Shown in pieces: positions 54,141-63,017 of a DNA stretch of 64,000 nucleotides. Each line of letters begins with the position of its first letter. Position 1 is the first letter of the stretch. Source of the stretch: Paenibacillus albiflavus (lineage in GTDB: Bacteria; Bacillota; Bacilli; Paenibacillales; NBRC-103111); the NCBI RefSeq assembly GCF_004344915.1, contig NZ_SKFG01000011.1, forward strand, positions 1 to 64,000, in the 5' to 3' direction. The notes under the pieces were generated by a model. That model made no database searches, was not told the origin of the DNA, and saw only the letters and a list, made by a program, of their open reading frames with translations. The position numbers and the translations under genes were made by a program.

Positions 54141-54180
54141 TTGACATAAATAATGTAAGTTTACGGTAATAAAATAAATA
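54141..54180 (+). promoter_or_regulatory. Candidate promoter of the 1312-residue SLH gene
   Basis: A consensus -35 TTGACA at 54141-54146; the -10 is not clear (TACGGT at 15 nt or TAATAA at 20 nt). The region 53905-54140 holds no gene that I can support. Confidence 0.4.
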
Positions 54181-54198
54181 GCAAGGGAGAGACAATCG

Positions 54199-57100
54199 TT
54201 GAAGATTTTCAAGAAAGCCTTAAGTTTAATCCTTAGTATCGCATTGGTATTGTCCGTCTTCAGTACTTGGCATGTGAAGCAAGTCGAGGCGGCTACTGCT
54301 ACATTCTTTCTTCCAGATGACCGGAAGCTAAGTGAAACAGCCAATATAGATTTAGATGCAGGTGGAGCAGGTGCATTGAATCGAGATGTTGTACCTATCT
54401 CTAACGACGGTTATTTAACAACGGGCGGTACATTTAGCGGTGTATCAGGTACTAGCCTGAATGTTAGAGTAGATCAAATTGCTTTTAATGATATTAGTTG
54501 GGTGGTTCAGTCAGGCAAAACGCGTAACTCTGCTGTACCGAGTCCAAGTGCAAATCGTTTTAAAATCACGAATCTTCAGCTGTTCCCTGGATACAATCGC
54601 ATCGAAATTTCGGGTGATCAAGGTGGGGTAACAAAGAGTGATACCTTCTATGTTCTATATGAGTCTGGCCCAGTATTAGAATCATTGCAGTTATTTGAAG
54701 GCGGTACATTAGTAGATATTAACCAAACCTCACAGATTGTAACTAAACAAGGAGCGGTTACTTTTCAAGGTAAAGTCTTGAATGCAACTACTGTAAGCGT
54801 CAACGGCAAGAAGGGATCTGTTGTTGATGGTACTTCATTCTACGCTCCAAGCGTCATACTTAAGCCTGGCGTTAACGAGATAGAGATTGCGTTTAGTAAT
54901 GCAAGTGACGAGCTGAAATTTACCGTACAAATTTATTATTTTGACAAACAGCAGCCTTTCTCACAATTAAATGTGAAATATAACGGTCCTCCTAAAGACA
55001 TTCTAAATGCAACGCCTACATTTCCGGTTTCACTTGCAAATCCTTTAGCTGCAGATCTGGATATTGAATTATTAGTTCCTTACCAGAACCTTCCGTTTGC
55101 AGGAAATGCAAAGTTAGAGATTGGCAATGGTGAGTCAACAACTAGCCCAATAGCCATCACGAATCCTGCACATAGTGTGACGGAAGAAATTATTTATAAT
55201 GCCAAAAATCAACCTGATTTTAAAAAAGTTAAATTCACGATTCCTAGCTATAGCTTAGCGAAGGATGCGAATGATAATACAATGCCTGCTGCACTACAGG
55301 AATTAAATCTACGCTTGGTTTACGGTACAGGTGCAGGTGCGTCTGTTTCTAACATTAAACGTACGTACTATATTGTAGAAGATCAGAATTTACTATATAA
55401 TGCTTTTCTTCTTCCTGGATATACTGGTAGCGGAAATATTGATACTAACACACCAAAGCAGTTGTTAAATGGTAGTAAAATTGATCAGCCTGAGTTTTAT
55501 ATAATGGTGGAGAGTTCGAAAGCTCCAGACTCTGCAGCACCTTTGGTTATGAATTTTGAACCAATTGGCACACTTACGTTGAAACCAACTATTGTAAACG
55601 TAACTACGCCTGGGGGAACAACAGTCTTAACAGTATATAAGGTAGAAAATTTCCCTCAGGGCACGCAGAACGTAGTTCTTAGCTACCAAGGAGGAAATTC
55701 AAAACTAAGAGCTAAGGTTACCTTCGTAACTAAAACCTATATTCAAGTGGATAACTTAGTTGATGGGCAAGTAATTGAGCTTGATTCATCAGCCAGCAAT
55801 ACAGTAGGCCTTAAGGGTCAATTTATTGGTTTTGGAAGTAATTTGCTGGATTACAAGCTGTTTATTAATAATACGGATGAAACAACTTTATTAACCGGCC
55901 TAGCTGAAAAGGATGGAATTTATTCTTTCCCTGCAGGATATCCGGCAGACTCAATTGGATTACCTGTTAAACAGGATGGGCCGTTATATTATGGTGAGAA
56001 TACAATTAAATTTGTACTAAAATATGGAACTGCAACCGGCGGAGTCGTACGTGAATTTACCAAAGAAATCAAAATTTATATTCTTGATAAGAACACGCCA
56101 AATGTTAAATTAGTTCGTCCAATTACCGTTCCGACTGGACAAAGAGTTCCACTTGCCCCGCCAAGTAAGCCGTCAGACTATTTATTGCCATCGCCTGAGT
56201 TCGTACCCAGTGGTACATTGCCTAACACCTATACAACAACTCACAAAGCCTTCGATTATTATCTTGAAGGAAGCGGAGCAAGTGAGGTAACGATTAAGAA
56301 GGCAGGCGAAATACTGTTCCAGTTCGTACCATCGGATACTGTACAAGAAGTCAATGTAACAGCTGGTAGTATTCCAAATGGCGGTATTGCTGTTAGTGTA
56401 AATAAACTGCCTCAAGGAACTGACCTTGATTATTACGGAAGCAAGAGCTCCTTTGCTATCCGGATTAATGGTTTACCGATTGTAGAATTAGGACCACATG
56501 TATATACAGCAGAATTAAAGAGTTCTACTGGTTCACCAATATCGACTCGTATGGAAATTAATCGTACGACTGCTCCTTATCGAATTCTGGCTCCTAAAGC
56601 TAACGTAGGTAAACAGATCGTGGTCAATAAAAACTTTGTACTGTTTGATATTGAGGCAGAAGGAGCAACTGAGGTTATCATTAATGGTGTTAAAGCTGAA
56701 AAGCGTAAAGATATTGAAGATCGCTTTGTCGCAACAATTACCGGCCTGAAGCCAAATAAGGATAATAAGATCAGCATCGTTGTTAAGCGTAAGTCTGGTG
56801 ATTTGAAGGATACAGTTAATGTTTATTATTCAGGCGATGTAGGCGTTGATTCCATGTATATGATGGATATGTCTAGCAAGCTTTCCGTGTTTGATAAGAA
56901 AATTGAGCTGACATTCCCTAAGAATACTGTCCTTCGCCGTACACTCGATAAAAAGATCTATCCAAATAATCAACTATTGTTCGGTATAGCTTCACCTGAA
57001 GATGGAGTCGTAGGCCGTGTAAACGATTATGGTGATGTGTTAGGTATCAACTATGACCAAGCGAACCAAGATCGAGTGGATGGCAATCAAATGATTACTT

Positions 57101-58137
57101 ATATTGTTGCTGAACTTTATGAACGGTTTAGAAGTCAAATTGGACGCGAACATTTTACACCGGTTTCACAATATTACTGGATCTCTGCTGGTTATGCGGA
57201 AAGAGGAAATCCAGGTGATGCGAATTATCAGCCAGCGACAGGTGGATTACCGCCGTATAACTTTATCAATACATTTGCAACATCCCAACCGAATTTAAGT
57301 TTCACGCCTGAAGCGCGTAAGCTTAAGCCAACGCAGCGTGGATCAATCAAAATAGCATTTGATCCAAATATTGTTGTAGATGCAGGCTCTTATTTGACGG
57401 TGTTCCATTTCGATGATCAAGGTTTATGGAAGAATATCGGTGGCGTAGTAGACATGAAGACGAAGACGATTAGCGTACCATTCGAGGACTTTGGATACTA
57501 TGTGGTAGCTAAGCTGAAGTATTCCTTCGAAGATATTGTAGGCCATAGCTGGGCACGTAATGTCTTGGCTGCTATGTATGCTAAGGGCTTTATGACCAAC
57601 TTAAGATATGAGGATTTCGGTGCGGATGACTACACCTCTAGAGGCGAATTTGCCACAATGTTAGTGAAGGCAATGGATATGCCGCTTAATTATGATGACA
57701 ATAATTCATTCCTAGATGTCGTGCCAGGCAGCCGAACTAGCACATGGAGCTACGAAGAGCTGGAGACAGCTGCAAGAGCTGGTATCATTCATGGTATGAG
57801 CGATCGCGTATTTAACCCTAGTGGCCGAATTACTCGCGAAGAAGCTGCGACGATGATCGCTAGGACACTGAATTTGAAAGTGCCAGAGATCAATGATAAG
57901 TTAATCGATAAGTTGAATAAAGTATTTGTCGATGGACCGGCCATTAGTCGTTATGCTAAACCAAGTGTTGATGCCGTATATTCGGCTAAGATCATGACAG
58001 GTCAACCTGCGGATACCGCAAATAAGAAGTTGCTTGTATTTAATCCACAAGCGAATCTTACTCGAGCTGAAGCTGGACAGATTATGGTAAATATATTGAA
58101 GAAGTACAACAAGACATTTGCTAAAGAACTATCCTAA
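54199..58137 (+). CDS. Cell-surface protein with three C-terminal SLH domains, 1312 aa
   Basis: Signal peptide of about 31 residues (MKIFKKALSLILSIALVLSV to VEA), a long beta-rich region of Ig-like character (about 35-1110), then three S-layer homology domains at about 1113-1165, 1172-1232 and 1240-1305, with the binding motifs TSRGEFATML, ITREEAATMI and LTRAEAGQIM. SLH domains bind the pyruvylated secondary wall polymer, so this protein is a client of csaB upstream. The large ectodomain has no enzyme motif I recognise. TTG start after AAGGGAGAGAC. Codon use is ordinary compared with the next gene. Confidence 0.88.
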   Translation: MKIFKKALSLILSIALVLSVFSTWHVKQVEAATATFFLPDDRKLSETANIDLDAGGAGALNRDVVPISNDGYLTTGGTFSGVSGTSLNVRVDQIAFNDISWVVQSGKTRNSAVPSPSANRFKITNLQLFPGYNRIEISGDQGGVTKSDTFYVLYESGPVLESLQLFEGGTLVDINQTSQIVTKQGAVTFQGKVLNATTVSVNGKKGSVVDGTSFYAPSVILKPGVNEIEIAFSNASDELKFTVQIYYFDKQQPFSQLNVKYNGPPKDILNATPTFPVSLANPLAADLDIELLVPYQNLPFAGNAKLEIGNGESTTSPIAITNPAHSVTEEIIYNAKNQPDFKKVKFTIPSYSLAKDANDNTMPAALQELNLRLVYGTGAGASVSNIKRTYYIVEDQNLLYNAFLLPGYTGSGNIDTNTPKQLLNGSKIDQPEFYIMVESSKAPDSAAPLVMNFEPIGTLTLKPTIVNVTTPGGTTVLTVYKVENFPQGTQNVVLSYQGGNSKLRAKVTFVTKTYIQVDNLVDGQVIELDSSASNTVGLKGQFIGFGSNLLDYKLFINNTDETTLLTGLAEKDGIYSFPAGYPADSIGLPVKQDGPLYYGENTIKFVLKYGTATGGVVREFTKEIKIYILDKNTPNVKLVRPITVPTGQRVPLAPPSKPSDYLLPSPEFVPSGTLPNTYTTTHKAFDYYLEGSGASEVTIKKAGEILFQFVPSDTVQEVNVTAGSIPNGGIAVSVNKLPQGTDLDYYGSKSSFAIRINGLPIVELGPHVYTAELKSSTGSPISTRMEINRTTAPYRILAPKANVGKQIVVNKNFVLFDIEAEGATEVIINGVKAEKRKDIEDRFVATITGLKPNKDNKISIVVKRKSGDLKDTVNVYYSGDVGVDSMYMMDMSSKLSVFDKKIELTFPKNTVLRRTLDKKIYPNNQLLFGIASPEDGVVGRVNDYGDVLGINYDQANQDRVDGNQMITYIVAELYERFRSQIGREHFTPVSQYYWISAGYAERGNPGDANYQPATGGLPPYNFINTFATSQPNLSFTPEARKLKPTQRGSIKIAFDPNIVVDAGSYLTVFHFDDQGLWKNIGGVVDMKTKTISVPFEDFGYYVVAKLKYSFEDIVGHSWARNVLAAMYAKGFMTNLRYEDFGADDYTSRGEFATMLVKAMDMPLNYDDNNSFLDVVPGSRTSTWSYEELETAARAGIIHGMSDRVFNPSGRITREEAATMIARTLNLKVPEINDKLIDKLNKVFVDGPAISRYAKPSVDAVYSAKIMTGQPADTANKKLLVFNPQANLTRAEAGQIMVNILKKYNKTFAKELS

Positions 58138-58153
58138 TTACTAATAAAGTGGG

Positions 58154-58190
58154 GGGACAAGCTTTTATTTAATAGAGAGCTCGTCCCTTT
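58154..58190 (+). terminator. Terminator after the 1312-residue SLH gene
   Basis: Stem GGGAC-aa-GCT / AGC-tc-GTCCC with an AT-rich loop, followed by TTTGCT. The U-run is short. Confidence 0.55.
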
Positions 58191-58257
58191 GCTAACTGTA
58201 AATCTTTTCAATATGGTAAAAGATTACTAATGACTGAGCTAACAATCTAGGCTATAC

Positions 58258-58470
58258 TTGCGTTGAGTGTTACTAACACTATACATAATTCGACAATCGT
58301 ACATAAAACCAGGAAACTTTTTTTGAGAACACCGCAACTTTTTTTCATACCATGCGTTTAATACTATGTAAAGTTGAACGCCAGACGGCTATCAGCATAG
58401 CAATAAACGTGAATAACTGGAATGTATTCTCAAAAACAGACTTTACGCTTGCTACGAATCATTGTATAAT
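58258..58470 (+). promoter_or_regulatory. Two candidate promoters of the S-layer gene
   Basis: P1: TTTACG (58442-58447) and TATAAT (58465-58470), 17-nt spacing. P2: TTGCGT (58258-58263) and TATACA (58280-58285), 16-nt spacing. The remaining leader up to 58595 contains a GCGAC/GTCGC hairpin and a nine-codon frame ATG GAT ATT that ends at CTC TAA, without good ribosome site. Multiple promoters and a long leader are common for S-layer genes. Confidence 0.5.
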
Positions 58471-58667
58471 GAACAGTGACACTAGGCGTGTCTAATTTTT
58501 GTGTTCTAGTTTACTAGATTCATTGCGACAACTGTCGCTTATGGATATTAGTTATATAAATAAGCTCTAACTCTGGAAGGGGGGTGAATTGACCAATGAG
58601 AAAAACGGGCTCAAATATTTCCCATAATAACAATTCGAATGAAATTCGAGGAGGAGAAAAAAAGGTT

Positions 58668-61600
58668 ATGAAAAAAAGTTTATCAGTAATTTTATCAACT
58701 ACAATGGCATTATCCGCATTTACTTCCGTAGCACTAGCTGCTACATCCAGCACAGACTTCTCAGATCTTAAAGATCTTTCTGCAGCTGACAAGGTGATCT
58801 TCGATCAACTTATCAAAGACGGTATCTTCTTAGGAACTGGCGACGGCAAATTTGGTATTAACGAGCCAATGAAGCGTTCCCAATTCGCAGTAGCAATCTC
58901 CAAAGCTCTTAAATACACAGCTGATGCAACTACAAGTTCATTCGCTGACGTAAATGCTGACGCTCCAGAGCTTCCTTACATAGAGGCAGCTTACAAGAAT
59001 GGTGTAGCTAACGGTAACCCAACTACGCCTCCAACGTTCTCACCTGCTGACAACGTATCCAGAGAGCAACTAGCGATCTTCTTAGTAGGCGCTATGGGTC
59101 CTCAGTACAAAGCAGAAGCTGAAAAAGCAACTGGCAACGATGCAACAGTAACTAGCTGGGCACAAGGCTATGTAGCAACAGCTGTTAAGTACAAACTAAT
59201 GGATGGCGCTGCAACTGGTTTCGACGGTAAAACTCCAGCTACTCGTTACATGCTTGCTAAAGGTGTAGACGCTACACTTAAAGCAATCGCTGAAGCTAAC
59301 AAGCCAGCAGTTGCAACTAAAGTTGAATCTGTAAGTGCAACTAACTTAAAAGAAGTTGTAGTTAAATTCGATGGACCAGTTGATAAAGAAACTGCAACTG
59401 ACAAAATTAACTACTCACTTAAATCAGGTAAACAAATCGACGTTGTTACTCTATCTGAAGATGGAACAACAGCTACACTTCGTGTGGTGAACACTCTTGC
59501 TAACAACAAGACTGAAGCTGTTAACGTTTCAAACGTCAAAGCTGGCGATACTACTCTTAACGTGAAGAACGTTGAGTTCACTGTTTCAGACAACGAAATT
59601 CCTGAAGTAGTTGAAGTTAAATCTCTAGGCACTAAATCATTGAAAGTTGTATTCAGTGAGCCTGTTAACAATCCAGCTCAAGCTAACTTTATGATCGATG
59701 GTAAAGCATTCTTTGGTAAAGTGAAAGCTGTTGGTTCTGAGAGAGAAGTTATTCTAACTCCATTCAGCTCTTCAACTCTTACTGTTGGAGATCACAATGT
59801 AACTGTAACAGGCGTTAAAGATTACGCTAACTTCAGTTCTTTAAGATCTTCTCATGACTTCACAGTAGTTGAAGATAAAGAAGCTCCTACAGTTGAATCA
59901 GCTGAAGGAACACTTGAGAAAATCACAATTACTTACTCCAAAGAAGTTGACGAAGATTCAATCGACGCAGCTAAAGTATACTGGAAATCAGGCAATGACA
60001 AGAAGAAAGCATCTAGCTTCAAAGTTATTGCAGGAAACCAATACGAATACTATTTCGCTGGTGACAATGCACTTCCTACAGGTTCCGTAGTTCTTTATGT
60101 TGAAGGAGTTAAAGACTACTCTGGTAACGCAATCGCTAAGGATACAACTGTAGTTGTAACACCAACAATCGACCAAACTCGTCCAGAAGTTAAGAAGGTT
60201 GAAGGAGTTACTACTAAGCAAGTTAAAGTAACTTTCTCCAAAGGTCTTAAAGATGATGAGAACCTTAAGAATGTAAAGAACTACACTATTACAAATGGTG
60301 ATGACAAAGTTCTTTCTGTAAAAAGTGCTAAACTTGATGATACTGTTAAAGCTAACAATGTTATCATTATCGATTTGTACCAAGAACTTACAGTAGGTGC
60401 TAACTCAATCGTTATTAAGAACGTTAGAGATAACACTAAACTACAAAACACAATGCTAGATTTCAGTGGTGAATTTAAAGTAGCTGACGAGAAATCTCCT
60501 AAGCTTGCTGGACATCTTGTTAACACTAAAGATCGCATTGTAACAATTCAATTCAACAAGAAAATGGACATCGAAACTCTTGGTAACTACTCTAACTACA
60601 CAGTTACTATGAACGATAAGCGTGTTCCATTGACTAGCGAAATGGCTGATATCAATGTACTTCAAGATGGTAAAGTAGTTGTTATCACATTTGCAGAAAC
60701 ATACAAAGATAAAGACGTAGTATTTGGAACAGGATCTTTAACTACTAAGTACGTCGTATCAGATATTAGTGTACTTTCTGTAAAAGACGCAGCTGGAAAT
60801 CTTCTTGCAGAATTCCTTGATCCTGCAAGCAAAGCAAATATTCTAGATGTAAGTAAGAACATTAATGTAGACTTGAAAGACTACGATAGCGATTATGCAG
60901 GTTTCGCTGCTGCATTGGTTGATCAGCAAACTATCAAAGTGAAGTTCAACGCAAGCATCACTGATGTTAAGAAAGGTGCATTTACTGTACTTGATGGTAA
61001 TACTGATGTAACTGGTTCAGTTGATGTAGATGGTTCTAACGTTGTAACAATTAATCTTACTAAGAAAATTGGAACTAACCCTAAAAACCTTAAAGTAACA
61101 GTTGACACTGGTCTATTGTTAACAGTTTCTGGCCAATTACAAGGTAAAGAGTTAACACCAAAAATTCTTGGTTTAGTTGCTCCAGTTGTTAAAGGTACTG
61201 CTGACTATGAAGTTAAAGGCCAAGATATTATCGTTCCTTTCTCAGATGACTTATTCTTTGATGTAAAGTATGAGAACATCATTAAAAAGAATGAAATGAA
61301 AGTCGTTCGTGATATTGATGGACATAAGTTAACAGTAGACGAATTTAGTATTGCTTTAGATACTGCTGATAACAGTAAACTAGTTATTACTCTAAAAGAC
61401 GCTTCTGATCGTAAAGAAGGATCTTACTACTCTGTTGAGTTCTTAGGTTCTCAATATTTAACTGACACATTAGACGCTGAGAATGGTGTTGCTGCAACAG
61501 CTGCAAGAGATACTGCAACTAAAGTTGGATTCGTATCAGAAAAATCCATTAAGATTACTGGTGCTACAACAATCCAAGTTCCCACTACTGGAAAAGTAGT

Positions 61601-62435
61601 TACAGAAACTTATAAAGCAGTAGTCAAAGACCAATCTGGTAATCAAGATAATGTTGTAGCTCTAGATCTTACAGGTAAACCGGCTTCTGCTGATCCAACT
61701 GGTGTTACTTTTGATAAAACAACTGGAGTATTAACAGTTAATACAAATGCTACTCCTGGTGAATATGTGTTAACAGGTACTTCAGTAGGTATTACAAGTG
61801 CAACACTTAAGATCAATGTTACTAAAGAAGGAGTTAAAGTTTCTTCAATTGATGTAACTGGTCCTGCAAGCATTGAATTACCATTAACTGGTGATGTTAC
61901 TCCAGCTCCAAAATATGTAGCTGTAGTTAAAGACCAATTTGGTAAGGAAATTACTTCTGGAAACGACGCTATTGTAGTATGGACTGTAAATAAAGGTACT
62001 ATTAATCCAACAACTGGCGAATTAACAGTTTCTTCTACTACTCCAGAAGGTACTTACACTGTAACAGCGACATCATTTGGAACTAAAGAAGTAGTTGGAA
62101 CTAAAGAAGTAACAGTTAAAAAAGCTGCTTCAGTAGCATCAACTATCACAGTTACTGGTGATACAGCTGTAACTATGCCTAATCCTGCAGCAGATCAAAA
62201 AATGAACTTTAAAGCAGTAGTTAAAGATCAATATGGTGTTGAAATCAAAAATAATGCTGTTTACTCTTTGAAAGCAGCCGTAGCAGGTGTTGATATTAAT
62301 CCACTTACTGGAGAAGTAACAATTAAAACAACTGTTGCTGATGGAGCTAAGTTTACAGTAGTAGCAACATCTTCCACAGTATCTAGTGTTACAGCTGAGT
62401 CAGCTGTAGTTACTGTAACAGTTGTTGCTCCTTAA
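58668..62435 (+). CDS. Probable major S-layer protein, three N-terminal SLH domains and Ig-like repeats
   Basis: From the ATG at 58668 the protein has 1255 residues with a normal signal peptide (KKSLSVILSTTMALSAFTSV, ending ALA). Three SLH domains follow within about residues 30-215. The middle consists of Ig-like/SbsA-type modules (TKSLKVVFSEPVN, RPEVKKVEGVTTKQVKVTFS), and the last 300 residues hold three Big_2-like repeats (AVVKDQFGKEI, AVVKDQYGVEI). The gene is visibly lower in GC and uses a narrow codon set (GCT, ACT, GTT, AAC), as expected for a very abundant protein. A second in-frame ATG at 58596 has its own strong ribosome site, AAGGGGGGTGA, and would add 24 residues. A perfect terminator follows. 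Confidence 0.88.
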   Translation: MKKSLSVILSTTMALSAFTSVALAATSSTDFSDLKDLSAADKVIFDQLIKDGIFLGTGDGKFGINEPMKRSQFAVAISKALKYTADATTSSFADVNADAPELPYIEAAYKNGVANGNPTTPPTFSPADNVSREQLAIFLVGAMGPQYKAEAEKATGNDATVTSWAQGYVATAVKYKLMDGAATGFDGKTPATRYMLAKGVDATLKAIAEANKPAVATKVESVSATNLKEVVVKFDGPVDKETATDKINYSLKSGKQIDVVTLSEDGTTATLRVVNTLANNKTEAVNVSNVKAGDTTLNVKNVEFTVSDNEIPEVVEVKSLGTKSLKVVFSEPVNNPAQANFMIDGKAFFGKVKAVGSEREVILTPFSSSTLTVGDHNVTVTGVKDYANFSSLRSSHDFTVVEDKEAPTVESAEGTLEKITITYSKEVDEDSIDAAKVYWKSGNDKKKASSFKVIAGNQYEYYFAGDNALPTGSVVLYVEGVKDYSGNAIAKDTTVVVTPTIDQTRPEVKKVEGVTTKQVKVTFSKGLKDDENLKNVKNYTITNGDDKVLSVKSAKLDDTVKANNVIIIDLYQELTVGANSIVIKNVRDNTKLQNTMLDFSGEFKVADEKSPKLAGHLVNTKDRIVTIQFNKKMDIETLGNYSNYTVTMNDKRVPLTSEMADINVLQDGKVVVITFAETYKDKDVVFGTGSLTTKYVVSDISVLSVKDAAGNLLAEFLDPASKANILDVSKNINVDLKDYDSDYAGFAAALVDQQTIKVKFNASITDVKKGAFTVLDGNTDVTGSVDVDGSNVVTINLTKKIGTNPKNLKVTVDTGLLLTVSGQLQGKELTPKILGLVAPVVKGTADYEVKGQDIIVPFSDDLFFDVKYENIIKKNEMKVVRDIDGHKLTVDEFSIALDTADNSKLVITLKDASDRKEGSYYSVEFLGSQYLTDTLDAENGVAATAARDTATKVGFVSEKSIKITGATTIQVPTTGKVVTETYKAVVKDQSGNQDNVVALDLTGKPASADPTGVTFDKTTGVLTVNTNATPGEYVLTGTSVGITSATLKINVTKEGVKVSSIDVTGPASIELPLTGDVTPAPKYVAVVKDQFGKEITSGNDAIVVWTVNKGTINPTTGELTVSSTTPEGTYTVTATSFGTKEVVGTKEVTVKKAASVASTITVTGDTAVTMPNPAADQKMNFKAVVKDQYGVEIKNNAVYSLKAAVAGVDINPLTGEVTIKTTVADGAKFTVVATSSTVSSVTAESAVVTVTVVAP

Positions 62436-62453
62436 TAGTAATTGCTTTTTATT

Positions 62454-62490
62454 AAAGACCTTTGAGGACTTTCCTCAAAGGTCTTTTTTT
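62454..62490 (+). terminator. Strong terminator after the S-layer gene
   Basis: Perfect 14-bp stem AAAGACCTTTGAGG / CCTCAAAGGTCTTT, 5-nt loop, then TTTT; 18 nt after the stop codon. Confidence 0.93.
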
Positions 62491-63000
62491 ACTAAATGGC
62501 AAGAATTTATCTAGTTTATTTATTGCAAAATAGATATACACGTGATAATTCCAAATAACCAATAATTTGTATAGTTCGAATTGGTTCCTAATCTTTTTCT
62601 TAACAGAAATAGAAGCTGATGCATGAATCCCTTTCTGCAATTGGTCTTGTTAAAAAATCTGTGGCCAGATTTCAATTTTTATCTATGAGAGGCTTTAATC
62701 CAACAATTCATATTACTTCAATATCCATTCTATGTAACGAACTGACTTCATTCATATAACAATATAATTATTGCCTCAGTAAACTTCATCTTAGACATTT
62801 CTCCCAAAATCCCATGTAATCAATGTTAAATCCGAAGTCCTCTATATCAAAAGTCCATATAATAATGTACTTTTTAAAAATATATAAAGTTAATTTAAAG
62901 TCTCGACAGACTGCATATCAAAAAATTGCATCAATACTATATAAATAATGATTTTAAGATCTAACACCACTTTTATAGTATAATAAATCCATAACATATA
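62491..63000. other. AT-rich intergenic region without a gene
   Basis: About 500 bp, very AT-rich, no frame with ribosome site and plausible composition on either strand. TATAAT at about 62975-62980 may be the -10 box of the next gene; no -35 of good quality is seen. Confidence 0.5.
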
Positions 63001-63017
63001 GACTTGAGGTGTAATGG

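Noticed and set aside
54138-54344. Minus-strand frame over the start of the SLH gene
   Set aside because: Antisense shadow of the signal peptide region and promoter.
58535-58570. Nine-codon leader peptide before the S-layer gene
   Set aside because: No ribosome binding site and no amino-acid bias typical of attenuation; noted only within the leader description.
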